The translations under genes and the position numbers were made by a program. The notes under the pieces were generated by a model. That model saw only the letters and a list, made by a program, of their open reading frames with translations, did no database searches and was not told the DNA's origin. From an uncultured Coriobacteriaceae bacterium (lineage in GTDB: Bacteria > Actinomycetota > Coriobacteriia > Coriobacteriales > Atopobiaceae), in contig CADAAU010000010.1 of assembly GCA_902786015.1 (NCBI GenBank), positions 62,001 through 126,000 on the forward strand: a stretch of DNA of 64,000 nt. The letters are read 5' to 3'. Of this stretch, positions 54,611 to 62,914 are shown piece after piece. How positions within the stretch are numbered: position 1 is the first letter of the stretch; every line of letters begins with the position of its first letter.

Positions 54611-54638
54611 AGAAAGCCACCTCATTGGGTGGCTTTCT
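54611..54638. terminator. Bidirectional intrinsic terminator
   Basis: AGAAAGCCACC and GGTGGCTTTCT form a perfect 11-bp stem with a 6-nt loop, between the MBL gene and the convergent tRNA-Leu. Confidence 0.8.
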
Positions 54639-54649
54639 CAAAAATCAAA

Positions 54650-54734
54650 TGGTGCCCGAGGCGAGACTCGAACTCGCACGTCTTTCGACAAAGGTTTTTG
54701 AGACCTCCGCGTCTGCCAATTCCGCCACTCGGGC
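54650..54734 (-). tRNA. tRNA-Leu (anticodon CAA)
   Basis: 85 nt including an encoded CCA. Acceptor GCCCGAG/CTCGGGC, D-arm with GG, anticodon loop CTCAAAA, long variable arm (TGTCGAAAGACG) and T-arm GCGAG-TTCGAGT-CTCGC all fold. The long variable arm and the CAA anticodon identify Leu, reading UUG. Confidence 0.95.
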
Positions 54735-54765
54735 TTGAGCGAACTTACTATAGCACAAGTTTGGC

Positions 54766-55326
54766 CTACCATCCATACACAATGCGGTTCTCATCGGAAT
54801 TGGGATAGCACGTCTGAAACACGGTGGCGTCTTTCCCCACAAGATAGGTGATCTCTTCGTAAAAGCTGTTCTTGGGATAGTTGAAGATGCCTTGTACCGC
54901 GAACGTTCGCCCGTTGACCGATGCCACGTCATCTGGCTGCATCGTTAGGATTTGCTTTCCAAAATCCGACCAGTCATGAGCAATATAGTAGTGATCGGCC
55001 CACTCCGTGAGCTTGCCGTCGTCATTTGCATCGGTGGTCCCGGGTTCGGCAAGGGCAGACCAAGGTCCAAAGCTCTCTGATGGACGATCGTTTGGCTCGA
55101 TGGGAATCATGCGTTCATGACAGTACACATCATACCAACGGTTGATGGCTTCGTTGAGCAACTGTTCCTCAAGTTTATCGGGCGCATGGAGCAACGGCGC
55201 GATGGATGCCTTTGCAGTGGGTTCGATCTCTGGGAAGGGGTTCGACAGCATGAATCCATATGCGCCTGTGGCACATACAAGCACTATAAGCAAGAAAACC
55301 ACAATCTTTGGTAGCTTGCCTCGCAT
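54766..55326 (-). CDS. Membrane-anchored sortase-like protein (putative)
   Basis: 186 residues behind AAGGAGG. One N-terminal transmembrane helix (about 7-26). An EF-hand-like loop DANDDGKLTEW lies about residues 98-108. After it come YIAHDWSDFGKQI (candidate catalytic His), a short beta region (VNGRTFAVQG), and near the C-terminus FQTCYP ... ENRIVYGW. The order His - Cys (in T-C) - Arg matches sortase active sites, though the usual TLxTC is QTC. It is smaller and more divergent than the class C enzyme in this window. A sortase-family transpeptidase is my best guess. Confidence 0.5.
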   Translation of the reverse strand: MRGKLPKIVVFLLIVLVCATGAYGFMLSNPFPEIEPTAKASIAPLLHAPDKLEEQLLNEAINRWYDVYCHERMIPIEPNDRPSESFGPWSALAEPGTTDANDDGKLTEWADHYYIAHDWSDFGKQILTMQPDDVASVNGRTFAVQGIFNYPKNSFYEEITYLVGKDATVFQTCYPNSDENRIVYGW

Positions 55327-55387
55327 GATTCACCTCCTTACAGTAACGGAGAACTAGTGTAGCGCAAATCGTCTCCACATTCCGTGC

Positions 55388-55416
55388 TTGCACTTGGCCT
55401 ACAAACGAGATAATAT
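55388..55416 (+). promoter_or_regulatory. Promoter of the infC operon
   Basis: TTGCAC and TAATAT are separated by exactly 17 bp. Transcription from about 55423 would give a ~190-nt leader before infC. Confidence 0.7.
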
Positions 55417-55511
55417 CGTTGAGGCAAAAGAGGGGCAGAACATATGCCCCCACCTGCGTGGCGCTGTGGAGTAGCTGCCGGGTCACAACAATATACGGTG
55501 TATGTTGCTGT

Positions 55512-55590
55512 CTCCCTTGCTACCCTTATGGCGCGAGGGAGTATTTGTTTAGCGCGACAAAGTCGCACGAGTGCGATGCTTAGCATCGCA
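55512..55590 (+). promoter_or_regulatory. Structured infC leader
   Basis: Three successive hairpins precede the gene: CTCCCT/AGGGAG (55512-55541), GCGAC/GTCGC (55554-55566) and TGCGATGC/GCATCGCA (55572-55590). Leaders of infC-rpmI-rplT operons bind L20 or act as attenuators in other bacteria; that this one does is inference. Confidence 0.55.
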
Positions 55591-55610
55591 GCGAAAGGAA
55601 GGTGTAGACA

Positions 55611-56189
55611 ATAGCCAGGAACGAGGGCCCTCGCATTAACGGAGAGATCACGTCGCGGACCTGCCGACTCATCGACGCCGACGGAACGCAGTTGGGTCTC
55701 TTTGGCGTGCGCGATGCGTTGCGCATTGCTCACGAGCAGAACATGGATCTTGTGGAGATTGCTCCCAATGCGGAGCCTCCGGTATGCAAGGTCATGGACT
55801 ACAGCAAGTATAAATACGAGCAGGATCGCAAGGCCAAGGCAGCCCGCAAAAAGCAGGTTCGCATTGAAGTCAAGGAGATGAAGTTCCGTCCAAAGATCGA
55901 CGTGGGTGACTACGAAACAAAGAAGAACCACGTCATGCGATTCTTGCGAAAGGGTGCTCGCGTAAAGATCACCATCATGTTCCGTGGCCGCGAGATGGCA
56001 CATCCGGAACAGGGCCTGAACGTGCTCGATCGTCTTGCCGAGGATTTGCGTCCGTACGCGACGGTAGAGCAGCAGCCCAAGATGGAAGGTCGCAACATGC
56101 ATATGCTCGTTGCCCCCATAAAGGGCGCCTTCGACAACGAGGCTTCCGAATCGGGCGACGCAAGCAAAAACAAAAAGAAGGGAAGATAA
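55611..56189 (+). CDS. infC: Translation initiation factor IF-3
   Basis: 192 residues. IF-3 prevents premature subunit joining and proofreads the start codon. No ATG/GTG/TTG stands before the conserved N-terminus (ARNEGPRINGEITSRTCRLI). The codon ATA at 55611 follows GGAAGG with 8 nt spacing and gives the correct start. infC genes commonly use AUU/AUA/AUC starts that IF-3 itself discriminates against, giving autoregulation. Motifs PVCKVMDYSKYKYE and KITIMFRGREMAH are intact. rpmI follows 3 nt later. Confidence 0.93.
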   Translation: MARNEGPRINGEITSRTCRLIDADGTQLGLFGVRDALRIAHEQNMDLVEIAPNAEPPVCKVMDYSKYKYEQDRKAKAARKKQVRIEVKEMKFRPKIDVGDYETKKNHVMRFLRKGARVKITIMFRGREMAHPEQGLNVLDRLAEDLRPYATVEQQPKMEGRNMHMLVAPIKGAFDNEASESGDASKNKKKGR

Positions 56190-56192
56190 CTC

Positions 56193-56387
56193 ATGCCAAA
56201 GATGAAGACGCACAAGGGGTCGGCCAAGCGCTTCCGTCGTACCGGCACTGGCAAGATCATGCGTGCCAAGGCGTTCAAGAGCCACATCCTTACCAAAAAG
56301 TCTCCCAAGCGTATCCGCGGCTTCCGCAAGGAGGCAGAGCTGACCAAGGGCGACGCCAAGGTCGTAGACCAGAGGATGGGCAAATAA
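56193..56387 (+). CDS. rpmI: 50S ribosomal protein L35
   Basis: 64 residues, very basic, [20 protein letters not shown] start and [11 protein letters not shown] core. Standard middle gene of infC-rpmI-rplT. Confidence 0.97.
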   Translation: MPKMKTHKGSAKRFRRTGTGKIMRAKAFKSHILTKKSPKRIRGFRKEAELTKGDAKVVDQRMGK

Positions 56388-56433
56388 GGAAACGCCCACC
56401 TATCTTTTGCACTGATTTGAGGAGTTGATCACT

Positions 56434-56796
56434 ATGGCACGAATCAAGCGCGCCGTCGCAGGTCGTAAGAAGCGCAATACGCTCAAAGAGCGGTCCAAGG
56501 GATACTACGGTGTACGCTCGCGTACGTTCCGTGGCATGAAGGAGCAGGTACAGCATTCGCTCCAGTATCAGTACCGTGATCGTCGCAACAAGAAGCGCGA
56601 TATCCGCGCCCTGTGGATTCAGCGTATCAACGCTGCCGCGCGTATGAACGACCTTTCTTACAGCCGCTTTATGCATGGCCTGAAGCTTGCGGGTGTTGAG
56701 CTCGACCGCAAGATGCTGGCTGCCATCGCCTATGAGGACGAGAAGGGCTTCGCAGACCTTGCCGACATCGCCAAGAAGGCTCTTGAGCAGGAGTAG
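56434..56796 (+). CDS. rplT: 50S ribosomal protein L20
   Basis: 120 residues. Basic N-terminal extension ([20 protein letters not shown], about 13-32) and globular C-terminal domain ([20 protein letters not shown]). L20 starts 50S assembly and is the usual autorepressor of this operon. I choose the ATG giving MARIKRAV, 9 nt after GAGGAG. The longer frame has three extra codons from an ATC. Confidence 0.96.
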   Translation: MARIKRAVAGRKKRNTLKERSKGYYGVRSRTFRGMKEQVQHSLQYQYRDRRNKKRDIRALWIQRINAAARMNDLSYSRFMHGLKLAGVELDRKMLAAIAYEDEKGFADLADIAKKALEQE

Positions 56797-56838
56797 TTCT
56801 AGCGAACGCACGCCATGCGCGAACGCGCGAAACAGCTG

Positions 56839-56882
56839 GGCCTTCCCCATTTGGAGCAAACTCAAATGGGGGAGGCCTTTTT
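56839..56882 (+). terminator. Strong intrinsic terminator of the infC operon
   Basis: GGCCTTCCCCATTT and AAATGGGGGAGGCC form a 14-bp stem with one G-T pair, followed by TTTTTT. Confidence 0.9.
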
Positions 56883-56922
56883 TCGCGCATTGCGAATTCT
56901 GTGGGGAACTACACCGCTACGT

Positions 56923-58122
56923 TCATTCCCCGGCATGGGGAAAGATTGGGTGCTCTTCTTCGAATTGCTCTGCGGCCTCTTCGAAAGCCTCGTCTTGTGG
57001 GGCTACGAGTTCGTCGGCCCCCGTCTCGGGATTGTAGTGGTGTAGAAGTACCGGCCTAAACAGATGCAACCGCATGGCAAAGAGGGCCGATGCGACGATG
57101 AGCACACAAAAGATGAGGATGCGAGGGATGACCTCGACTTGCGTCATCACGATGGATCCAACGCTGAGCATCGCTGTCCATGCATAGATGAACAATACCG
57201 TTTGCCGTTGGTTGAACCCCTCGTCCATAAGACGATGATGGATGTGTCCCTTGTCTGCTTGTCCTATGCTTACGTGTGCACGACCACGACGTACGATGGC
57301 CGAGAACGTATCGATAATTGGAATGCCCGAGATGACGAGCGGCACGATGATTGACGTGAGGCCGGCAACGCGTTGGACCGACAGCAATGATATCGAGCCA
57401 AGTGCAAAGCCGATGAGCAGGGACCCTGAGTCGCCCAGTATGATGGATGCCGGATTGAAGTTGTAGCGGAGGAACCCGAGGGTCGCCCCCGCAAGGGCTA
57501 TCGAAAGCGCGGCGCCGTTAAGATGGCCCGCCATGGTCGACACCACCCACATCGTAAGGCTCGCTATGCATGCGATACCAGAGGCAAGTCCGTCGAGCCC
57601 GTCGATGAGGTTAAAGATGTTCGAATAGGCGACCAGATAAACGACGGTTATGGGATAGGTCGCCCACCCGAGTTCGATTGCCTCGTTCGTGAGCGGGTTC
57701 ACGACGATGTCGATTACCAGTCCTCCCGATACGGCTACGGACGCCGCAATCACTTGGCCAAGGAGCTTTTGCTTGGGGTTGAGGCTAAAGCAGTCATCAA
57801 GAATTCCGGTAAGGAACACAAGGCTGAACCCCAAAACGATGAGCGGATAGTTCAAACGCGCGGTTGTCACCGACGACGGTACGATGCGAGGCCACCCAAA
57901 GAAGTGGCTCGCGATCAGTTGGAACAGGAGTCCCGCAATCAGTGCAACGAACACCGCAATGCCACCCATGCGGGGTAGAGGCTTGGAATTGACGCGACGT
58001 CCGCCGGGATAGTCCACCGACCCTATCTTCCAGGCGATGCGTCTCGCAACGGGCGTGGTGAGAAGCGCGGTGATGAGGGAGGTGGCAAAAATACCAAAGA
58101 AGGGAGCAAACCATTGCGTCAT
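56923..58122 (-). CDS. Undecaprenyl-phosphate GlcNAc-1-phosphate transferase (WecA/TagO type)
   Basis: 399 residues with about eleven transmembrane helices. Family motifs: PLPRMGGIAVF, ILDDCFSL (the DD pair), NIFNLIDGLDGLASG and the HIHHR element in ADKGHIHHRLM. The enzyme loads a sugar-1-phosphate onto undecaprenyl phosphate to start wall teichoic acid or other cell-wall polysaccharides. A Glu-rich C-terminal tail (EEAAEQFEEEHPIF) is unusual. It is monocistronic. Confidence 0.92.
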   Translation of the reverse strand: MTQWFAPFFGIFATSLITALLTTPVARRIAWKIGSVDYPGGRRVNSKPLPRMGGIAVFVALIAGLLFQLIASHFFGWPRIVPSSVTTARLNYPLIVLGFSLVFLTGILDDCFSLNPKQKLLGQVIAASVAVSGGLVIDIVVNPLTNEAIELGWATYPITVVYLVAYSNIFNLIDGLDGLASGIACIASLTMWVVSTMAGHLNGAALSIALAGATLGFLRYNFNPASIILGDSGSLLIGFALGSISLLSVQRVAGLTSIIVPLVISGIPIIDTFSAIVRRGRAHVSIGQADKGHIHHRLMDEGFNQRQTVLFIYAWTAMLSVGSIVMTQVEVIPRILIFCVLIVASALFAMRLHLFRPVLLHHYNPETGADELVAPQDEAFEEAAEQFEEEHPIFPHAGE

Positions 58123-58218
58123 TCTGTCACCTCCCGTCTTGCCTTCGCATAAGTCAACTCTTTCTATTTTTTCTTACATCTGGCACATGTCAAGACTGTT
58201 CTTCTGGCAGAAAAACTC

Positions 58219-58224
58219 TACTAT
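58219..58224 (+). promoter_or_regulatory. -10 box (TACTAT) of the small RNA gene
   Basis: TACTAT lies 7 bp before the base where the terminal stem of the RNA begins. The -35 is not obvious. Confidence 0.5.
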
Positions 58225-58230
58225 GGAGTT

Positions 58231-58397
58231 AGCGTCCCCTGCGGTGCAAACTGGGTGAACCGACAAGTGTTGTTTGGGAGTCCATATCTCGTGCTCAGTA
58301 CAGGGATCCTCCGATGACGAGGAAGCTGGAACAGGCGTCGAGGACACCCACCTGTTGTGAGGTGGGTTCATTATAGCAACCGCAGGGGCGCTTTTTT
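58231..58397 (+). ncRNA. ssrS: Probable 6S RNA
   Basis: About 167 nt. The ends pair over a long stem (GCGTCCCCTGCGGT with ACCGCAGGGGCGC, one bulge), followed by a T-run terminator. Inside are a large open central region and a hairpin CCCACCT/AGGTGGG in the 3' strand. The 3' half (GACACCCACCTG ... GGTGGGTTCA ... CCGC) resembles the E. coli 6S 3' half. 6S RNA binds housekeeping RNA polymerase and mimics an open promoter. The covariance-model check was not possible, so the family is probable, the structured RNA near certain. Confidence 0.7.
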
Positions 58398-58465
58398 GTT
58401 CGACTGGAATGTGTTGCGTGCGGTGAGGTCGGTTCTAAAGAACGCAACGTGGAGGTGGCTGACGC

Positions 58466-61114
58466 ATGTCCCGCAAGAAAAGAAAAGAACCCGCGGCAAA
58501 GTCTCGCTATGTCACTTCTCTTGACGGTCTGCGCGCAATCTGCGCGCTTGCTGTGGTTGGATACCACATGAAGCTCGGGTGGTGCGCTGGCGGTCTTTTG
58601 GGCGTGACGGTGCTCTTTGTGCTTTCGGGCTATGTGGTGACCTCGGGACTCTTGAACGAGTTCAGTGCCTCGCGCGGGCATATCGACCTGCCTGCGTTTT
58701 GGAAGCGGCGCTTGGCGCGTCTTATGCCCACGTGCTTGGTGTTCGTTGCGGTGACCGGTGCCGTGTGCGCCTTGTTTGATGCGGCGCTCTTTACAAAGAT
58801 GCGCCCCGACATTCTTCCCGCCTTGCTCATGGTCATCAACTGGACCAAGATTTTGAGCAATGAGTCGTACTTTGCTGCAGCGGGCAACCCATCTCCACTC
58901 ACACATTTCTGGACGCTGGCCATCGAAGCTCAGTTCTATCTCATTTGGCCTCCCATCATCTACTTTGCCATGCGCAAGCACGTGCCGCGCAAGACGGTAA
59001 AAATCGCGACGCTGGCACTTGCCCTTGTGTCCGCCATCCTGATGGCCATCCTGTATGTTCCTGGAGCCGATCCTTCGCGCCCGTATTATGGGACCGACAC
59101 TCGTGCGATGAGCCTGCTTCTTGGCTGCTGGTTAGCGATTGTATGGCCCATGAAGCGAATGAGCATGCGCAGCACAAACAAACTCAGCAACGCGCAGTGG
59201 TTGATGCCGACGATAGTGGGGCCACTGTGCGTGGTGGGCATCATCGCAATGATGCTCTTTACGGAGGGCTATACGGCCTTCTCGTATTATGGCGGGTTCC
59301 TGCTGTGCTCGATCCTGTCGGTTGGTGCCATTGCGGGTCTTGTGCCCAACAACAGCCTGTTTGCCAAGGTGATGTCGGCAAAGCCGTTGGCATGGCTCGG
59401 ATCTCGCTCATTCGCCATCTACATCTGGCATTTCCCCATCTTGGAACTCATGAATCCCCTGAATGCGACCGAGGGGATACCTTGGTGGAAGCTGTTGCTG
59501 GAACTTGCGATTATCCTTGCCATCTCGGAGCTTTCGTTCCGCTTTGTGGAGACCCCGTTGCGCAAGCTGGGCAAGTCGTCCGCCGTCAAGGATTCGGCGC
59601 AGAACAAGAATGCGGTCCGGGGCAAGAATCGTTCTAATAACGTTTCGGCTCGCGTGAAATGGGCTCCGGCGTTGCCCGCTCTTGTTGTTACGCTCGTGGG
59701 TACCGCCATTACGGCATATGGCCTTGTAAACGTACAGCCTGTTACCGTGGCGGGGGATCGTCCGGAGGAGCGACGCGTGATGCAGGCATCGCTCAAGAAG
59801 CCGCTCCAAGATGGCGTTTACGACGTCGTGTTGATTGGCGATTCGGTTTCTTTGGGAGCTAACGAGCAGCTCAACGAGGCGTTCCCTCATGGGCTTATCG
59901 ACACCAAGGGCGAGCGACAGGCAGGAGACGCCCTTGCGGCGCTCGAGGACTACATCGATCAGGGCATCGTAGGCGACCAAGTTGTCATAAGCATCGGCAC
60001 AAACGGCGTGCTGACCGACAAAGAGATGAAGGGCTTCATTGATGCGGTGGGCAAAGACCGCCAGCTATGGTATGTGAACCTGCGGAGTCCGAACGCAAAA
60101 GACATCGACAACAATGCGCTCATTGACGAGTATGTCGAGGAGAACGACAACATGCATCTTGTCGACTGGAATGAGGCGACCGTTGGGCACTCGGACTGGC
60201 TCATCGAAGATGGCATACACCTCACTTGGGATGGCCGCGACGCATTTGCCAAGCTCATCGTGGACACCATGGATTATGAGGTCCCCGACGAGGCGAACAC
60301 CGTGTACAACGTCACGATTTTGGGAGACACCGTCTGCTTGCAAGCTGCTGACGAGTTGGCAAAAGTGTTCCCCAAGGGGATTGTCGACACGGCTGACGGC
60401 CGCTCGCCAGAAGAGGTGGCGAAGGCGTATGAGGGCTATGCGTCTCAGGACGTGGTGGGCGACGACGTTCTCGTGAGCATAGGAAACGAGGCGCAACTCG
60501 GCGCCAACGACCTCTCGACTATTATCAATGCCGTTGGCGACAAAAAGAACCTGTGGGTCGTCAACGTGCACGGTGGGCCTTGGCAAGATGCAAACAACGA
60601 GATAATAAAGAACTCGGTTTCAATGCACGATAATATACAGATAATCGACTGGTTTGGCAGATCGAATGGCCATGACGAGTGGTTCGAGGAGGATGGCATT
60701 CACCTCACAAAGGAGGGAATCGCGGCTTACACGAAGCTCATCCAAGACAACGTGAAAGTCGAAGATAAGAGCGAGAAATCCAAGGATGAGGATGATGAGG
60801 GAGACGAGGATTCGAGCTCTGCGTCGGAAGAGGAATCCTCCTCGAGCGATACGTCATCATCGAGCTCGTCGGACGACGAATCCTCCTCGAGCTCGAAGTC
60901 CGAAAGCAAGTCCTCCACGGACTCCACGTCCGATGACGAAACCTCCAGCGGCACCTCCACAAAGTCGAGCTCGAGCTCATCGTCGAGCGACGAGGACTCA
61001 TCGAGCAGCTCGTCATCAAGTGACGAGTCCTCCTCAAGCAAATCTTCGAACAGCTCGTCTTCAAGCGGTTCTTCGTCGGAATCGTCACAAAGCTCCAGCT
61101 CGTCCACCAACTAA
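58466..61114 (+). CDS. Acyltransferase_3 membrane protein with two SGNH domains and a Ser/Asp tail
   Basis: 882 residues, OatA-like. Residues about 15-380 form the multi-helix acyltransferase 3 domain (SLDGLRAICALAVVGYH start, FVETPLRKLG end). After a linker come two SGNH hydrolase-type domains. The first has GDSV (Ser460), GTNG and DGIHLT. The second has GDTV, with Thr622 in place of the Ser, and DGIHLT. The last ~100 residues are Ser/Asp/Glu low complexity. OatA-type proteins O-acetylate peptidoglycan or polysaccharide outside the cell. It overlaps the convergent radical SAM gene by 4 nt. Confidence 0.9.
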   Translation: MSRKKRKEPAAKSRYVTSLDGLRAICALAVVGYHMKLGWCAGGLLGVTVLFVLSGYVVTSGLLNEFSASRGHIDLPAFWKRRLARLMPTCLVFVAVTGAVCALFDAALFTKMRPDILPALLMVINWTKILSNESYFAAAGNPSPLTHFWTLAIEAQFYLIWPPIIYFAMRKHVPRKTVKIATLALALVSAILMAILYVPGADPSRPYYGTDTRAMSLLLGCWLAIVWPMKRMSMRSTNKLSNAQWLMPTIVGPLCVVGIIAMMLFTEGYTAFSYYGGFLLCSILSVGAIAGLVPNNSLFAKVMSAKPLAWLGSRSFAIYIWHFPILELMNPLNATEGIPWWKLLLELAIILAISELSFRFVETPLRKLGKSSAVKDSAQNKNAVRGKNRSNNVSARVKWAPALPALVVTLVGTAITAYGLVNVQPVTVAGDRPEERRVMQASLKKPLQDGVYDVVLIGDSVSLGANEQLNEAFPHGLIDTKGERQAGDALAALEDYIDQGIVGDQVVISIGTNGVLTDKEMKGFIDAVGKDRQLWYVNLRSPNAKDIDNNALIDEYVEENDNMHLVDWNEATVGHSDWLIEDGIHLTWDGRDAFAKLIVDTMDYEVPDEANTVYNVTILGDTVCLQAADELAKVFPKGIVDTADGRSPEEVAKAYEGYASQDVVGDDVLVSIGNEAQLGANDLSTIINAVGDKKNLWVVNVHGGPWQDANNEIIKNSVSMHDNIQIIDWFGRSNGHDEWFEEDGIHLTKEGIAAYTKLIQDNVKVEDKSEKSKDEDDEGDEDSSSASEEESSSSDTSSSSSSDDESSSSSKSESKSSTDSTSDDETSSGTSTKSSSSSSSSDEDSSSSSSSSDESSSSKSSNSSSSSGSSSESSQSSSSSTN

Positions 61115-62061
61115 GTGCGGGCGATGGACAGGCTAGGGCCCTCCACGCCGGTATCATCAAAGGAGGGCACAAAGCTCTCGGATACGGTCCCGCCTTCTTG
61201 CCACCACAGATGTTCGAATCCGACCTCGTCTGCGTGAAGTACGACGAGGTCATATTCTTCGTCCGAGATGCCGTGCGAAAGAGGCCCCCCAAGTCTGCGG
61301 CATCGCTCGTTTGGCGTGTACTGATTCATGATGGATAGATCAACATCGTTGCCAGCAAGTTCCCACACGCGATCTATAACGGCGCACGAGTCGTCCGCAT
61401 GCCCGGGTAGTACCAAGTGCCGGACGATGATGCCTTGGACCATGGTTCCCTGTTCATTGACCCTGCGTCCGCCCCGATGACAAAGAGACTCGAGCATGAC
61501 GCGCAATGCGTCACTTGCAACTTGGGGGTAGTCGGGTGCCCCAGAAAGCCGACCTGCAAGCTCAGGAGAACCGTATTTAAAGTCCGTGAGCCATATGTCC
61601 ACTATGTCTGACATGGACCGGACCACGTCGGCTCGCTCGTATCCCGAGGTATTGCAAACGATGGGGAGGACAAGGCCGGCGGTTCGGGCCATGAGCAGCG
61701 CCTCGCGCACATGGGGGGCATAGTGAAACGGTGTCACGAGATTGATGTTGAGCGCACCCTGTTCCTGCAGTTCCAGCATGATGGCCGCCAGACGCTCCGT
61801 TTCGATTTTGGTCCCTTGTCCCTCTTGCGATATTTCGTGATTTTGACAAAAGACGCAGCGAAGCGGGCATCCGCTAAAGAAGATGGCGCCCGATCCCGCA
61901 TCTCCAGAGATGGGAGGCTCCTCCCAGAAGTGGAGGGCGGCGCGGGCGATGCGCAACTGAGCGGTCGACCCACAAACGCCAGGGCGGCCGTCACTGCGCT
62001 TGGCACCGCAACGTCTGGGACAGAGCTGACAGGAGTCATAGGCGGAATGAGTCAGTTCCAT
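61111..62061 (-). CDS. Radical SAM protein, pyruvate formate-lyase-activase-like
   Basis: 316 residues. An N-terminal Cys-rich motif (CQLCPRRCGAKR, about 11-22) precedes the radical SAM cluster GCPLRCVFCQN, the CxxxCxxC motif. The C-terminus matches uncharacterised PflX/YfkB-type activases (LVLPGHADDSC, MNQYTPN). It should reductively cleave SAM to activate a glycyl radical enzyme or similar target, whose identity is unknown. No partner gene is adjacent. Confidence 0.88.
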   Translation of the reverse strand: MELTHSAYDSCQLCPRRCGAKRSDGRPGVCGSTAQLRIARAALHFWEEPPISGDAGSGAIFFSGCPLRCVFCQNHEISQEGQGTKIETERLAAIMLELQEQGALNINLVTPFHYAPHVREALLMARTAGLVLPIVCNTSGYERADVVRSMSDIVDIWLTDFKYGSPELAGRLSGAPDYPQVASDALRVMLESLCHRGGRRVNEQGTMVQGIIVRHLVLPGHADDSCAVIDRVWELAGNDVDLSIMNQYTPNERCRRLGGPLSHGISDEEYDLVVLHADEVGFEHLWWQEGGTVSESFVPSFDDTGVEGPSLSIART

Positions 62062-62072
62062 GGCAATCCCTC

Positions 62073-62100
62073 AAAAAAAGACCCAGCCTAGGCTGGGTCT
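62073..62100 (-). terminator. Terminator of the tRNA-Ala transcript
   Basis: AGACCCAGCC/GGCTGGGTCT, a near loop-less palindrome, is followed on the minus strand by TTTTTTT. It lies between tRNA-Ala and the radical SAM gene. Confidence 0.85.
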
Positions 62101-62110
62101 GAATCATCTA

Positions 62111-62186
62111 TGGTGGAGATGAAGGGATTCGAACCCTCGGCCTCTGCCTTGCGAAGGCAGCGCTCTCCCAACTGAGCTACATCCCC
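62111..62186 (-). tRNA. tRNA-Ala (anticodon CGC)
   Basis: 76 nt with encoded CCA. All four arms fold. The acceptor stem has the G3-U70 pair that identifies alanine tRNA. The anticodon loop TTCGCAA gives CGC, reading GCG. Confidence 0.96.
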
Positions 62187-62360
62187 GAAGCAAAAAGCAT
62201 TTTGGCAGAAGTGCTTCGCTCTGTCAACCCCCAGTTGTTGATGGGTAGAATGCGTTAGGGAAGCAAACGATGAACATATTGAAGTGAGCGATTGACCTCC
62301 GATTATGTGCCGGTCTGATGTGGCACAATATACAGGATTGTCTGAAGAACGGAGGAGAGT

Positions 62361-62903
62361 ATGGCCGCAATTGACGACATCGTTACGGCACCCGACAAAC
62401 GACTCAAGACGGAATGTGCGCCCATAGAAGAGATTACCGAAGAGATTCGAGCGCTTTCCGAGCGTATGCTCGAGGACATGTATGCCACCGATGGTTGTGG
62501 TTTGGCAGCGCCGCAGGTAGGGGAGCTTGTGCAGCTTGTGGTTGTGGACGTGGATTACGGTAAGGGCAAGCGCAACCCATACGTGCTAATCAATCCGCGT
62601 ATTTTGGTGGCGGACGGAGAAGAGCGCGAGACAGGGGAGGGTTGCCTGTCGTTTCCCGGTATCACCGTGCGCGTATCGCGTCCAAGCCATGTGGTGGTCG
62701 AAGCACGCAACCTCGACGGCGATCTCATGCGTTATGAGGCCAAAGACAACCTCATGGCCGTGTGCCTTCAACACGAGATCGACCATCTTCATGGGGTTAC
62801 CATGGTCGATCATTTGAGGCCTTTGCAGCGTGCGCGTATGATGCGCGAATACCAAAACGCCCTTGCCGAGGGTGCACGTCCGGGAGACGTGGGCGAAGAC
62901 TAA
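62361..62903 (+). CDS. def: Peptide deformylase
   Basis: 180 residues. Removes the formyl group from nascent proteins. All three motifs are present: GCGLAAPQ (about 46-53), EGCLSFPG and QHEIDHLHG, giving the Cys-His-His metal site. ATG after GGAGGAGAG. fmt follows 11 nt later, the usual def-fmt pair. Confidence 0.97.
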   Translation: MAAIDDIVTAPDKRLKTECAPIEEITEEIRALSERMLEDMYATDGCGLAAPQVGELVQLVVVDVDYGKGKRNPYVLINPRILVADGEERETGEGCLSFPGITVRVSRPSHVVVEARNLDGDLMRYEAKDNLMAVCLQHEIDHLHGVTMVDHLRPLQRARMMREYQNALAEGARPGDVGED

Positions 62904-62914
62904 CGGGAGGTAGC

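Noticed and set aside
58231-58397. SRP RNA or RNase P RNA as alternative identity
   Set aside because: The SRP tetraloop helix and the RNase P core motifs are absent; the overall layout fits 6S better.
60770-61110. Repetitive Ser/Asp/Glu codons resembling a repeat array
   Set aside because: It is the low-complexity tail of the acyltransferase, in frame and without regular spacers; not CRISPR.
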